Below are positions 16,345 to 25,927 of a stretch of 64,000 nt of DNA, one piece after another. Each line of letters opens with the position of its first letter. Positions within the stretch are counted from its first letter, which is position 1. This stretch comes from Friedmanniella luteola. GTDB taxonomy: Bacteria > Actinomycetota > Actinomycetes > Propionibacteriales > Propionibacteriaceae. The notes beneath the pieces were generated by a model that was not told where the DNA came from, searched no databases, and saw only the letters and a program-made list of their open reading frames with translations. The DNA lies in NCBI RefSeq assembly GCF_900105065.1, contig NZ_LT629749.1, positions 310,001 through 374,000 on the forward strand, written 5' to 3'. Made by a program: the position numbers and the translations under genes.

Positions 16345-17379
16345 GTGGAGACGGTGCCGGAACGGCTGGGGCGCACGCCCGTGATGATGGACGTCGCCCG
16401 CGCCGCCGGGGTCTCCCAGAAGACGGTGTCCCGGGTGATCAACGACGCGCCCCACGTCCGGGCCGACGTCCGCGCGCGGGTGCTGGCCGCGGTCCGCGAG
16501 CTCGGCTACCGGCCCAACACGGCAGCCCGTGCCCTGGTCACCCAGCGCACCCACGTCATCGGCGCCATCGCCGTCGGCACCCGCTACTACGGCCCCGCCA
16601 CCCGGTTGCTGTCGATCGAGCACGCCGTCCGCGCCCGGGGCTACTCCCTCGCCATCAACTCCACGCCCGACCCCTGGATCGACGACCTGCACGGGGCCGT
16701 GGAGGCCCTGCTGCGACGGGGCGCCGAGGGCATCATCCTCGAGGTCCCGTCCGTGGACGTCCGGCTGGACACCGACCTGCTCCGCGACCTCCCGGTCGTC
16801 AGCAACGTCGGGCCGCTGCCGGGCGTCCGGCACGTCGCCTTCCTCGACGAGGACCAGGCCGACGTCGGCCGGGTCGCCGCCCGGCACCTCCTCGACCTCG
16901 GCCACACCCGCCTCGCCCACGTCGCCGGTCCCCAGCGCTGGGACGCGGCGGTGTCGCGTCGGCTGGGCTGGCAGGGCGAGCTCGAGGCCGCCGGCCACGA
17001 CGGCTCCCTCGTGCTCGAGGGCGACTGGTCCGCCCGCTCGGGCTACGCGCTCGGGCTCGAGCTCGCCCGGACGGGGGCCACCGGCCTGTTCGTCGCCAAC
17101 GACTCGATGGCCATGGGCGTGGTCCGGGCCCTGGTCGAGTCGGGCGTCGCCGTGCCGGAGGACGTCTCGGTGGTCGGGGTGGACGACGTGCCCGAGGCCG
17201 AGTTCCAGGTGATCCCCCTGACCACGATCCGGTTGGACCAGACGCGCTCGACCGAGCGCGCGCTGCACGACCTGGTGGCCATGATCGAGGGCGAGCAGCC
17301 CCTCGACCAGGCCGGCGACCCGCCGCCGCTGCTCGTCCCACGACGCTCCAGCGGGCCACCGCCCGCCGGGCGCCCCTGA
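16345..17379 (+). CDS. LacI-family transcriptional regulator
   Basis: 344 residues. The N-terminal helix-turn-helix and hinge read MMDVARAAGVSQKTVSRVIN and ELGYRPNTAARAL. The rest is a periplasmic-binding-like sugar-sensing domain with GLFVANDSMAMG and a VVGVDDVPEAEF segment. GTG 16345 has GAGGGG upstream; GTG 16354 is an alternative. It lies between a divergent GH13 gene and its own downstream sugar importer and GH42 gene, with two matching operators just upstream, so it should repress both arms until a glycoside inducer binds. Confidence 0.94.
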   Translation: METVPERLGRTPVMMDVARAAGVSQKTVSRVINDAPHVRADVRARVLAAVRELGYRPNTAARALVTQRTHVIGAIAVGTRYYGPATRLLSIEHAVRARGYSLAINSTPDPWIDDLHGAVEALLRRGAEGIILEVPSVDVRLDTDLLRDLPVVSNVGPLPGVRHVAFLDEDQADVGRVAARHLLDLGHTRLAHVAGPQRWDAAVSRRLGWQGELEAAGHDGSLVLEGDWSARSGYALGLELARTGATGLFVANDSMAMGVVRALVESGVAVPEDVSVVGVDDVPEAEFQVIPLTTIRLDQTRSTERALHDLVAMIEGEQPLDQAGDPPPLLVPRRSSGPPPAGRP

Positions 17380-17490
17380 CCGCCCCCGTCCCTCCAGCAG
17401 CCCGCCGGCCACCGCGTCCCCGGGCCACCCCCGCACCCCTCAGCCGAGCGGTGCGGCCCGCAGCACCTCCCAACGAAGGCAGGTCCGCCC

Positions 17491-18855
17491 ATGTCCACGT
17501 CCCTCTCCCGCCGCGGCTTCCTCGGCACGATGTCCCTCGCCTCCGCCGCGGTCTTCTTCGGCGCCTGCAGCGGCGGCGGCGACGACGGCCCCGCTGCCCC
17601 GTCCGCCGGTCCGCAGGTCAGCCAGGCCGACATCGACGCGGCCATGGCCAAGCCGACGACCCTCACCTTCTGGACCTGGGTCCCGGACATCCAGAACCAG
17701 GTGGACCTCTTCGAGAAGCAGTACCCGGCGATGAAGGTCCAGCTGGTCAACGTGGGTCAGGGCTCGCCGCACTACCAGAAGCTGCGCGCGGCCATCCAGT
17801 CCGGCCAGGGCGCGCCCGACGTCACCCAGATGGAGTTCCAGTACATCCCCTCCTTCACCCTGGGCGACAACCTGCTGGACATCTCCGGCTACGGCGTGGC
17901 CGGCATCAAGGACCAGTACCCCGAGTGGGTGTGGTCGCAGGTGAGCAAGGGCGAGGTCGTCTACGCCGTGCCGCAGGACGTCGGCCCGATGGGGCTGCTC
18001 TACCGCGACGACCTGCTCTCCGACGCCGGCGTCGAGGTGCCGACCACCTGGGACGCGTTCGCCGCTGCGGCCGCGGACTACCGCACGGCCAACCCGAAGA
18101 GCTACCTCACCAACCTGGCGCCCAACCAGCCCGGCCAGATCATCGCCTACCTCTGGCAGGCGGGTGCGCGGCCCTTCGCCTACGACGGGGACAAGACCGT
18201 CACCGTCGACCTGGCCAGCGACGCGGGCAAGAAGGTCCTCGGGTTCTGGGGCGAGATGCTCGCCGCGGGCAGCCTCTCGGTCGACCCCGACTTCACCGAC
18301 TCCTGGTACCAGGGCCTGGCCAACGGCAAGTACGCCAGCTGGCCGACCGCCGCCTGGGGACCCGTCTTCCTCCAGGGGACCGCCAAGAAGACCTCGGGCA
18401 AGTGGCGTGCGGTGCCGCTGCCGCAGTGGGACGAGTCCGCCCCCGCCTCGGGCAACTGGGGTGGCTCGACCGACGCCGTGCTGAAGACCAGCGCCAACCC
18501 CATCGCCGCCGCCCAGCTGGCGCTGTGGATCAACACGGCGAAGGAGCCGGCGCTCAAGCTGGCCACCGAGCAGTTCCTGTTCCCGCCGTCGACCACGATC
18601 CTCAACGACCCCGAGGTGGCCGACCTCGAGTCGCCGTTCTTCGGTGGTCAGAAGGTGAACACGACGTTCAAGGACATCTCCGAGACCGTCACGCCGGACT
18701 TCGGCTGGCTGCCGTTCATGGACTTCGTCTACACCAACTTCAACGAGACGCTCGGCAAGGCCATCGCCGACAAGGGCGACCTGGTCGCCGGCCTGCAGAA
18801 GTGGCAGGACGCCGTCGCCGGCTACGCCAAGGACCAGGGCTTCACCGTCGCCTGA
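17491..18855 (+). CDS. Extracellular sugar-binding lipoprotein (CUT1)
   Basis: 454 residues. A twin-arginine-type start (SRRGFLGT) with lipobox FGAC predicts a Tat lipoprotein. The mature part is an SBP_bac_1 fold (TLTFWTWVPDIQNQVDLFEK, VTQMEFQYIPSF, TWDAFAAAAADY). It captures the oligosaccharide for the two permeases that follow. ATG 17491 has AGGCAGG upstream. The 111 bases after lacI show no terminator or second operator, so read-through from the lacI promoter is plausible. Confidence 0.95.
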   Translation: MSTSLSRRGFLGTMSLASAAVFFGACSGGGDDGPAAPSAGPQVSQADIDAAMAKPTTLTFWTWVPDIQNQVDLFEKQYPAMKVQLVNVGQGSPHYQKLRAAIQSGQGAPDVTQMEFQYIPSFTLGDNLLDISGYGVAGIKDQYPEWVWSQVSKGEVVYAVPQDVGPMGLLYRDDLLSDAGVEVPTTWDAFAAAAADYRTANPKSYLTNLAPNQPGQIIAYLWQAGARPFAYDGDKTVTVDLASDAGKKVLGFWGEMLAAGSLSVDPDFTDSWYQGLANGKYASWPTAAWGPVFLQGTAKKTSGKWRAVPLPQWDESAPASGNWGGSTDAVLKTSANPIAAAQLALWINTAKEPALKLATEQFLFPPSTTILNDPEVADLESPFFGGQKVNTTFKDISETVTPDFGWLPFMDFVYTNFNETLGKAIADKGDLVAGLQKWQDAVAGYAKDQGFTVA

Positions 18856-18925
18856 CGTCCCCGGGTGCCGCCGCCGCGGCGGCGGCACCTCCCTCCTGCC
18901 GACCCCGTCCTGGAAGGGACATCCG

Positions 18926-19858
18926 ATGGCCACCGCCACCGTTCCCGCTGCCCTGCAGCGCAAGCGTCACGGGCTCACCGTGGCGAAGAAGCGGCAGTAC
19001 CGCGCCGCGTACCTGTTCGTCCTGCCGTTCTTCGTGATCTTCCTCGCGATGATCATCGTCCCGCTCGGCTACGCCGGCTACCTGTCGTTCTTCCGCCGCC
19101 AGCTGGTGGGCGGTGTCTCCTTCGTGGGCCTCGAGAACTACGCCAAGGCCCTCACCGACCCGAACTTCCTCGGCAGCGTGGCCCGGATGGCGGGCTTCCT
19201 GCTGGTCCAGGTGCCGCTCATGCTCGGCTTCTCGCTGTTCTTCGCGCTGGCCCTGGACAGCGGGATGACCCGGCTGTCCAAGGTCATCCGGCTCGGCATC
19301 TTCGTGCCCTACGCGGTGCCGAGCGTCGTCGCGGCGCTGATGTGGGGCTACCTGTACGGCCCCGACTTCGGCCCCTTCGCCCAGACCGCGGCGCTGCTGG
19401 GGCTGCCGGCCCCGCCGTTCCTCACGTCGACGGGCATGTTCTTCTCGATCATCAACGTCGTGAACTGGGAGTTCATCGGCTACAACATGATCATCATCTA
19501 CGCCGCGCTGCGGTCGATCCCGCCCGAGCTCTACGAGGCGGGGCGCGTCGACGGCGCGTCGGAGGCGCGGATCGCCTGGTCGATCAAGATCCCCCACGTG
19601 CGGCCGGCCCTGGTGCTCACCGTGATCTTCTCCGTGATCGGCACGTTCCAGCTCTTCAACGAGCCCAACCTGCTGCGCACCGTCGCGCCGACGGTGATCG
19701 GGAACTCCTACACGCCGAACCTCTACGCCTACACGCTCGCCTTCGTCAACCAGGACGTGAACTACGCCGCCGCCATCGCCTTCCTGCTGGGCATCGTGAT
19801 CATGGCCCTCTCCTACGCGGTGCAGCTCTGGAACCAGCGCAAGGAGACCCGGTCATGA
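18926..19858 (+). CDS. Sugar ABC transporter permease, MalF type
   Basis: 310 residues with six membrane helices, the first AAYLFVLPFFVIFLAMIIVP. EAA loop: LYEAGRVDGASEARIAWSIK. It forms a heterodimeric CUT1 channel with the next gene product. GGAAGGGAC stands before the ATG. The stop overlaps the next ATG (ATGA). Confidence 0.95.
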   Translation: MATATVPAALQRKRHGLTVAKKRQYRAAYLFVLPFFVIFLAMIIVPLGYAGYLSFFRRQLVGGVSFVGLENYAKALTDPNFLGSVARMAGFLLVQVPLMLGFSLFFALALDSGMTRLSKVIRLGIFVPYAVPSVVAALMWGYLYGPDFGPFAQTAALLGLPAPPFLTSTGMFFSIINVVNWEFIGYNMIIIYAALRSIPPELYEAGRVDGASEARIAWSIKIPHVRPALVLTVIFSVIGTFQLFNEPNLLRTVAPTVIGNSYTPNLYAYTLAFVNQDVNYAAAIAFLLGIVIMALSYAVQLWNQRKETRS

Positions 19859-20772
19859 CCACCACCGCCGCACCCACCACCCCGCTGACGGCGCCGGCGA
19901 GCCGGCCGACCCGGTCCCGGGACGAGCCTCGGCGGCGCACCAGCCTGCTGCTCACCGTCGTCATGGTGGCCTGCCTGCTCTACTTCTTGTTCCCGCTCTA
20001 CTGGCTGGCGGTCGCCTCCACCAAGTCCAACGCCGACCTGTTCAGCACCTTCGGGTTGTGGTTCGCCGACTTCAACCTCGTCGACAACCTGCGGAGCGTC
20101 TTCACCTTCCAGGACGGCGTCTTCTCCCGCTGGGCCCTGAACTCGGTGATCTACGCCGTGACCAGCGCCATCGGGGCCACCCTGCTGGCCACCGCGGCGG
20201 GCTACGCGTTCGCCAAGTACGACTTCCCGGGCGGCCGGGCGCTGTTCTCCATCATCCTCGGCGCGGTGATGATCCCGACGACGGCGCTGGCCATCCCCAC
20301 CTACCTGCTGTTCGCCCGGGCCCAGCTGACCGACACCTACTGGGCGATCATCCTGCCCTCGCTGGTCAGCCCGTTCGGGGTCTACCTGATGCGGGTCTAC
20401 GCCGCGGACGCGGTCGACGGCTCGATGCTCGAGGCCGCGAGGGTGGACGGGGCCGGTGAGTTCCGCATCTTCGCCACCGTCGCCTTCCGGCTGCTGGTGC
20501 CGGGCGCGGTGACGGTGCTGCTGTTCAGCCTGGTCGCGACCTGGAACAACTACTTCCTGCCGCTGATCATGCTCAACACGCCGCAGAAGTTCCCGTTGAC
20601 GGTGGGGCTGGCCCAGTGGCAGTCCTCCGCCGCCGCCGGCTCCGGCTCCCAGGCCCTGTTCTCCACGGTGATCACCGGCTCCCTCGTCTCGATCATCCCG
20701 CTCGTCGTCGCCTTCCTGCTCCTGCAGCGCTTCTGGCAGTCCGGCCTGTCGGCCGGCGGCGTCAAGGCATGA
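19855..20772 (+). CDS. Carbohydrate ABC transporter permease, MalG type
   Basis: 305 residues. A Thr/Ala/Pro-rich cytoplasmic start (residues 1-30) precedes six helices. EAA loop: MLEAARVDGAGEFRIFATVA. The start overlaps the upstream stop as ATGA. The matching ATPase is not encoded here; CUT1 importers in Actinomycetota commonly share one MsiK-like ATPase encoded elsewhere. Confidence 0.95.
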   Translation: MTTTAAPTTPLTAPASRPTRSRDEPRRRTSLLLTVVMVACLLYFLFPLYWLAVASTKSNADLFSTFGLWFADFNLVDNLRSVFTFQDGVFSRWALNSVIYAVTSAIGATLLATAAGYAFAKYDFPGGRALFSIILGAVMIPTTALAIPTYLLFARAQLTDTYWAIILPSLVSPFGVYLMRVYAADAVDGSMLEAARVDGAGEFRIFATVAFRLLVPGAVTVLLFSLVATWNNYFLPLIMLNTPQKFPLTVGLAQWQSSAAAGSGSQALFSTVITGSLVSIIPLVVAFLLLQRFWQSGLSAGGVKA

Positions 20773-20804
20773 CGGTCCACCCCCCAGCTCCGGAAGGAAC
20801 CCCC

Positions 20805-22907
20805 GTGTCCCCGCGTCCTGACCGCGTCCTCTTCGGCGCCGCGTACTACCACGAGTACCAGCCCTCGCCCCGGCTGGAGACCGACCTCGACCTGATGGTG
20901 GAGGCGAACTTCTCCGTCATCCGGGTCGGGGAGTCGGTCTGGTCCACCTGGGAGCCGGAGGAGGGCGTCTTCGACCTCGACTGGCTGCAGCCCGTCCTGG
21001 ACGGCGCCCACGCCCGCGGCATCGCGGTCGTGCTCGGCACCCCGACCTACGCCGTCCCGCCGTGGCTGGCCCGGCGCCACCCGGAGATCGCCGGGGAGGT
21101 GCAGACCGGGCAGCGGATGCCGTGGGGCGGCCGCCAGGAGGTGGACTACAGCCACCCCGCCTTCCGCTTCCACGCCGAGCGGGTGGTCCGCCGGATCGTC
21201 GAGCGCTACGCCGGCCACCCCGCCGTCATCGGCTTCCAGGTCGACAACGAGCCCGGCCTGCTGCTGTTCCACAACGAGGGCGTCTTCCAGCGCTTCGTCG
21301 ACGACCTGCGGCAGCGCTACGGCACCGTCGAGGCGCTGAACGAGGCCTGGGGGCTCGTCTACTGGTCGCACCGGCTGTCCACCTGGGCCGACCTGTGGCG
21401 CCCCGACGGCAACTACCAGCCCCAGTACGACCTGGCCTGGCGCACGTTCCAGGCCACGCTGACCACCGAGTTCATCGCCTGGCAGGCGGGCATCGTCCGG
21501 GAGTACGCCTCACCGGAGCAGTTCGTCACCACCTGCATCGCCTACGACCGGCCCGGCGTCGACGACGTCGGCCTGACCCGGGCGCTGGACGTCACGGCCG
21601 GCAACCCGTACTACGCCATGCAGGACGACCTCGCGCTGCCGGTGGGCCACGACACCCCGCAGGGCTGGACGACCAGCGGGGCCTGGACGCTGTTCGCCAG
21701 CGCCGACCGGATGTACGCCTCGAAGCAGGCGCCCTTCCTGGTCACCGAGACCAACGCCGGCGCGATCGGGGGCCCGGCCACGAACTTCCCCGCCTGGGAC
21801 GGGCAGTGGCGGCAGGCGGCCTGGAGCCTGATCTCTCGCGGGGCGGAGATGGTCGAGTACTGGCACTGGCACACCAACCACTTCGGCACCGAGTCCTACT
21901 GGATCGGCGTCCTGCCGCACGACCAGCAGCCGGGCCGGGTCTACCGCGAGCTGGCCGCGCTGGGCGCGGAGCTGGCCGACCTGGGTCCGACGGTGACCGG
22001 GCTGACGCCGCACGCCTCCCTCGGGCTGGTCTACTCCGCGCGCTCGAAGTGGGGACTCGCCTTCCAGTCGCCGTTCCCCGCCCGGGACGCGGTCCTGACC
22101 CCGTCGGACACCGACCCGCGGGCCTTCCACCGGATCTACGAGGCCTTCTACCGCGGGGCCTTCGACGCCGGCGTCGGCGTCCGCGTCGTCCACGACGAGC
22201 AGCTGGTGGAGCGGACGCCGGCCGACGTCGCCGCCGAGCTGCCCGTGCTCGTCGTGCCGGGGCTGCTGGTGGCCGACGACGCCCTGCTGACCTGGCTGCG
22301 CGGCTACGCCGCGGCCGGTGGCCACCTCGTGCTGGGCATCCGCACCGGGTACGGCGACGAGGAGGGCCGGCCCCGGACCGAGCCGAAGCCGGCGCTGCTG
22401 GCCGACGCCGCCGGCGTCTCGTTCCAGGAGTTCTCCAACCTGCGGACCCCGCTGGACGTCCGGTCCCCGGGCGGTGAGCTGCCGGTCGGGCCGGACGCGC
22501 ACGCCACCCGCTGGGTGGACCTGCTGGAGAGCGACGGGGCCAAGACCCTGCTGGAGTACGACCACCCGCAGTTCGGGCGCTTCCCGGCCGTGACCACGAC
22601 CGAGCACGGCGAGGGCCGGATCACCACCGTCGGGACCGTCCCCGACCCCGCCCTGGCCCGTGACCTGGCGGCCTGGCTGGTGCCCGACCCGCGACCCGGC
22701 TGGGGGGCGCTGCCCGAGCCGGTGACGGTCAGCCAGGCCCGGACCCGGGACGGCCGCCGGCTGCACGTGGTGCACAACTGGGGTTGGGAGCCGCAGCAGG
22801 TGGCGGCGCCCGCCGGTGCCGTCGACGCGCGGCACGCCGACCGGGACCTCAGCGGGGGCCTGGCGCTGGGTCCGTGGGACGTGGCGGTGCTGCTCACCGA
22901 CGACTAG
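20805..22907 (+). CDS. GH42 beta-galactosidase
   Basis: 700 residues, the usual length. Begins VLFGAAYYHEYQP, the GH42 N-terminal strand. The acid/base glutamate is in QVDNEPG (about E149) and the nucleophile glutamate in LVTETNAG (about E315). A trimerisation-like domain with LPVLVVPGLL and a small C-terminal beta domain follow. No signal peptide, so it hydrolyses imported beta-galactosides or related oligosaccharides in the cytoplasm. I chose GTG 20805 for GGAAGGA 6 bases upstream; an ATG at 20769 overlapping the permease stop (ATGA) is the alternative and would add 12 residues. Last gene of the LacI-controlled operon. Confidence 0.94.
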   Translation: MSPRPDRVLFGAAYYHEYQPSPRLETDLDLMVEANFSVIRVGESVWSTWEPEEGVFDLDWLQPVLDGAHARGIAVVLGTPTYAVPPWLARRHPEIAGEVQTGQRMPWGGRQEVDYSHPAFRFHAERVVRRIVERYAGHPAVIGFQVDNEPGLLLFHNEGVFQRFVDDLRQRYGTVEALNEAWGLVYWSHRLSTWADLWRPDGNYQPQYDLAWRTFQATLTTEFIAWQAGIVREYASPEQFVTTCIAYDRPGVDDVGLTRALDVTAGNPYYAMQDDLALPVGHDTPQGWTTSGAWTLFASADRMYASKQAPFLVTETNAGAIGGPATNFPAWDGQWRQAAWSLISRGAEMVEYWHWHTNHFGTESYWIGVLPHDQQPGRVYRELAALGAELADLGPTVTGLTPHASLGLVYSARSKWGLAFQSPFPARDAVLTPSDTDPRAFHRIYEAFYRGAFDAGVGVRVVHDEQLVERTPADVAAELPVLVVPGLLVADDALLTWLRGYAAAGGHLVLGIRTGYGDEEGRPRTEPKPALLADAAGVSFQEFSNLRTPLDVRSPGGELPVGPDAHATRWVDLLESDGAKTLLEYDHPQFGRFPAVTTTEHGEGRITTVGTVPDPALARDLAAWLVPDPRPGWGALPEPVTVSQARTRDGRRLHVVHNWGWEPQQVAAPAGAVDARHADRDLSGGLALGPWDVAVLLTDD

Positions 22908-23019
22908 AGGGGACGAAGGGCGCCCGGGTCGGACGCCCGGAGCCGGGGCACGCCGCTGGTTCGCGGACGGCCCGAGGGGGTAGTGCTCCGCCACTGCTGG
23001 TCGGGGAGGAGGGGGTGGG

Positions 23020-24240
23020 GTGCGGGTCGCGCTGGTCTCGGAGCACGCCAGCCCGCTGGCGGTGGTCGGTGCCGTCGACGCCGGGGGGCAGAACGTGCAC
23101 GTCGACGCGCTCGCCGGCGCCCTCGCCCGCCAGGGTCACGACGTCACCGTGCACACCCGGCGTGACGACCCGGCGCAGGCCGAGCAGGTGCGCACCGACG
23201 CGGGCTACCGCGTCCTGCACGTCCCGGCCGGCCCGGCCGCCCCGCTCCCCAAGGACGCGCTCTGGCCGCTCATGCCGGCCTTCGCCGACGCCCTCACCGT
23301 GCAGCTCGCGACCCTGCGGACCGACGTGGTGCACGGCCACTTCTGGATGTCGGCCTGGGCCGCCGACCGCGCCGCCGACGCCCTGGACCTGCCGCGGGTG
23401 GTGACCTTCCACGCCCTCGGCACGGTCAAGCGCCGCCACCAGGGGACCGACGACACCAGCCCGCCCGAGCGGGTCGCCGTCGAGTTCGCGGTCGCGCGCG
23501 CCGCCGACCGGGTGGTCGCCACCTGCTCCGACGAGGTGCGGGAGCTCGGCCGGATGGGGCTCGCCGCCGACCGGACCACCGTCGTGCCCTGCGGCGTCGA
23601 CGCCACCCGGTTCACCCCCGAGCAGGACGCGACCCCCGTCCCCGCCCGGACCCGGCGGCACCGCGTGGTCACCGTCGGCCGCCCGGTACCGCGCAAGGGG
23701 TTCGCCGTGGTCGTCGAGGCCCTCGCCGGCCTGCCCGACACCGAGCTGCTCGTGGTGGGCGGCGCCGGCGGCCGGGGCCCCGAGCCCGAGCTCGACCGGC
23801 TGCACCAGCTGGCCGACCGGACGGGGGTCGCCGACCGGCTGCACTGCGTGGGCCAGGTGCCGAGGGCGGCGATGCCGGCCCTGCTGCGCTCGGCCGACGC
23901 CGTGGTCTGCGCCCCCTGGTACGAGCCCTTCGGCCTGGTCCCGCTGGAGGCCATGGCCTGCGGCGTCCCCGTCGTCGCGGCGGCCGTCGGCGGGATGCTC
24001 GACAGCGTCGTCGAGGGCGTCACCGGGCTGCTCGTCCCGCCGCGGGACCCGGCCGCGCTGAGCGTCGCGCTCGGCCGCCTGCTGGCGGACCCGGACCGCC
24101 GGGCCCGGATGGGGGCCGCGGGACGGCAGCGGGTGCTGGAGCGCTACACCTGGCCGACCGTGGCCGGCGCCACGGCCGACGTGTACACCGCGGTCCTCGA
24201 CCGGCGACCTCGCGCCGCCCGGCCCTACCGGCGAGGATGA
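23020..24240 (+). CDS. Glycosyltransferase family 4 (GT-B)
   Basis: 406 residues. The N-terminal half has the GGQNVHVDALAGAL loop of sucrose-phosphate-synthase/MshA-like GT4 enzymes. The C-terminal half has VVTVGRPVPRKGFAVVVEAL and the nucleotide-sugar site APWYEPFGLVPLEAMACGVP (EX7E). It would transfer a sugar from a nucleotide donor to a cytoplasmic acceptor. GTG 23020 has GGAGGAGGGGG upstream. First gene of an operon of six glycosylation genes with 1-4 base overlaps or short gaps, which suggests it adds a sugar in the same glycan as the GT9 enzymes. Confidence 0.94.
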   Translation: MRVALVSEHASPLAVVGAVDAGGQNVHVDALAGALARQGHDVTVHTRRDDPAQAEQVRTDAGYRVLHVPAGPAAPLPKDALWPLMPAFADALTVQLATLRTDVVHGHFWMSAWAADRAADALDLPRVVTFHALGTVKRRHQGTDDTSPPERVAVEFAVARAADRVVATCSDEVRELGRMGLAADRTTVVPCGVDATRFTPEQDATPVPARTRRHRVVTVGRPVPRKGFAVVVEALAGLPDTELLVVGGAGGRGPEPELDRLHQLADRTGVADRLHCVGQVPRAAMPALLRSADAVVCAPWYEPFGLVPLEAMACGVPVVAAAVGGMLDSVVEGVTGLLVPPRDPAALSVALGRLLADPDRRARMGAAGRQRVLERYTWPTVAGATADVYTAVLDRRPRAARPYRRG

Positions 24241-24872
24241 GCGCCCACGGCCCGGCGGGGCGGGCCGGCACCCCGGAGGACGGAGAGCACCTGATGGACG
24301 CAGCCGCGAGCGGGCGACCGGGCGACGCCCCGGCGCCGGGGCCCGGGCTGCGCGCGGTGCTCTTCGACCGGGACAACACGCTGATCCACGACGTCCCCTA
24401 CCTCGCGGACCCCGCGGGGGTGCGCCCCGTCGACGGCGCCCGCGAGCTGCTGGACCAGCTGCGGGAGCGGGGGATCGCCATCGGGGTGGTCAGCAACCAG
24501 TCCGGCGTCGCCCGCGGGCTCATCAGCCCCGACGCGCTGGCCCGGGTGAACGCCCGGGTCGAGACCCTGCTGGGCCCGTTCGACACGTGGCAGGTCTGCC
24601 CGCACGGCGAGCAGGACGGCTGCGGCTGCCGCAAGCCCGCGCCCGGCCTGGTGACGGCGGCCGCCGCCGCCCTCGGGCTGGAGCCGGCCGCGTGCCTGGT
24701 GGTCGGCGACATCGGGGCCGACGTGGCGGCGGGGCTGGCCGCCGGCGCCCGGGCCGTGCTCGTGCCGACACCGGTGACCCGACGCGCGGAGGTCGAGCGC
24801 GCCCGGCGGACCGCGGCCGTCGCCGGCAGCCTCGCCGAGGCCGTCGGCCTGCACCTGGCGGGGCTCCGATGA
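24237..24872 (+). CDS. gmhB: HAD-IIIA phosphatase, GmhB-like heptose-bisphosphatase
   Basis: 211 residues. HAD motif I is DRDNT (about 44-48), motif II SNQSGVARG, and the GmhB-type zinc loop CPHGEQDGCGCRKPAPG, with motif IV VVGDIGADV. By family, it removes the 7-phosphate of D-glycero-D-manno-heptose 1,7-bisphosphate; histidinol-phosphatase activity is the usual alternative, but the HldE-like kinase two genes on favours heptose. The ATG at 24237 overlaps the GT4 stop; an internal ATG at 24294 with GGAGAG upstream is as likely and removes a low-complexity leader. Confidence 0.88.
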   Translation: MSAHGPAGRAGTPEDGEHLMDAAASGRPGDAPAPGPGLRAVLFDRDNTLIHDVPYLADPAGVRPVDGARELLDQLRERGIAIGVVSNQSGVARGLISPDALARVNARVETLLGPFDTWQVCPHGEQDGCGCRKPAPGLVTAAAAALGLEPAACLVVGDIGADVAAGLAAGARAVLVPTPVTRRAEVERARRTAAVAGSLAEAVGLHLAGLR

Positions 24873-25927
24873 GGCCGGCGCCGCTCGGCGGACGGGTGCT
24901 GGTCGCCCGGCTGGACAGCATGGGCGACGTCCTGCTGGCCGGGCCGGCGGTGCGCGCGGTGGCCGAGACGGCCGCAGCCGTCACGCTGCTCGTCGCGCCC
25001 GGGCAGCGCGCGACCGCCGAGCTGCTGCCGGGCGTGGACGCGGTGGTCGAGTTCACCGCCCCCTGGGTGGTGCTGGACCCGCCGCCGGTCGAGCCGGCGG
25101 CCGTGCAGGCGCTGGTCACGACGCTGGCCGCCGGAGCCTTCGACGCCGCCCTCGTGCTGACGTCGTACCACCAGTCGCCGCTGCCACTGGCCCTGCTGCT
25201 GCGGATGGCCGGCGTCGGCTGGGTGGGGGCGGCCAGCGAGGACTACCCCGGTTCGCTGCTGGACCTGCGGCACCGGCCCGCCGACGGGCTGCCCGAGCCC
25301 GAGCGGGCTCTCCAGCTGGCCCGGGCCGCGGGCTTCGGGTCGGCGGCCAGCTCGGCCGCGCTCGCCGTCACCGGACCGCTGCCCGACCCCCGGCCGCTCG
25401 CCGGCCCCGGGCCCTACGTCGTCCTGCACCCCGGGGCCGCCGTGCCGGCGCGGGCCACGACCGCCGCGCACGCCCGCGCGCTGGTCGACGCGCTGGTCGC
25501 GGCCGGGCACCGGGTGGTGGTCACCGGCGGTCCCGGCGACCGGGCGCTCACCGCCACCGCGGCGGGGGGTGGCGGACGGGACCTCGGCGGCCGGCTGTCC
25601 CTGCGCGAGCTCGCCGGCGTGCTGGCGGGTGCGGAGGCGGTGGTCGCGGTCAACACCGGACCCGCCCACCTCGCCGCCGCCGTGGGCACCCCGGTGGTCT
25701 CGCTCTTCGCGCCCGTCGTGGCCGCCACCGCCTGGGCGCCGTACGGCGTGCCGGTGGCCCTGCTGGGCGACCAGGACGCGCCCTGCCGGGGCACCCGCGC
25801 CCGCACCTGCCCGGTCCCCGGGCACCCCTGCCTCACCGGCATCGCGGCGGCCGACGTCGTCGCCGCCGTCACCCGGGTGGCCGCCCCGGCCGCGGCCGTC
25901 GGACTCGAGAGGGAGGTGCCGGCATGA
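24869..25927 (+). CDS. Glycosyltransferase family 9 (heptosyltransferase-like)
   Basis: 352 residues. GT9 pattern: RLDSMGDVLLAGPAVRAV at the start, VVLHPGAAVPAR in the middle, and VNTGPAHLAAAVGTPVVSLF with CPVPGHPCLTG at the C-terminus. GT9 enzymes transfer heptose from ADP-heptose in Gram-negative LPS; in a Gram-positive the acceptor is unknown. The ATG overlaps the upstream stop and its own stop overlaps the next ATG. First of three GT9 genes in this operon. Confidence 0.93.
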   Translation: MRPAPLGGRVLVARLDSMGDVLLAGPAVRAVAETAAAVTLLVAPGQRATAELLPGVDAVVEFTAPWVVLDPPPVEPAAVQALVTTLAAGAFDAALVLTSYHQSPLPLALLLRMAGVGWVGAASEDYPGSLLDLRHRPADGLPEPERALQLARAAGFGSAASSAALAVTGPLPDPRPLAGPGPYVVLHPGAAVPARATTAAHARALVDALVAAGHRVVVTGGPGDRALTATAAGGGGRDLGGRLSLRELAGVLAGAEAVVAVNTGPAHLAAAVGTPVVSLFAPVVAATAWAPYGVPVALLGDQDAPCRGTRARTCPVPGHPCLTGIAAADVVAAVTRVAAPAAAVGLEREVPA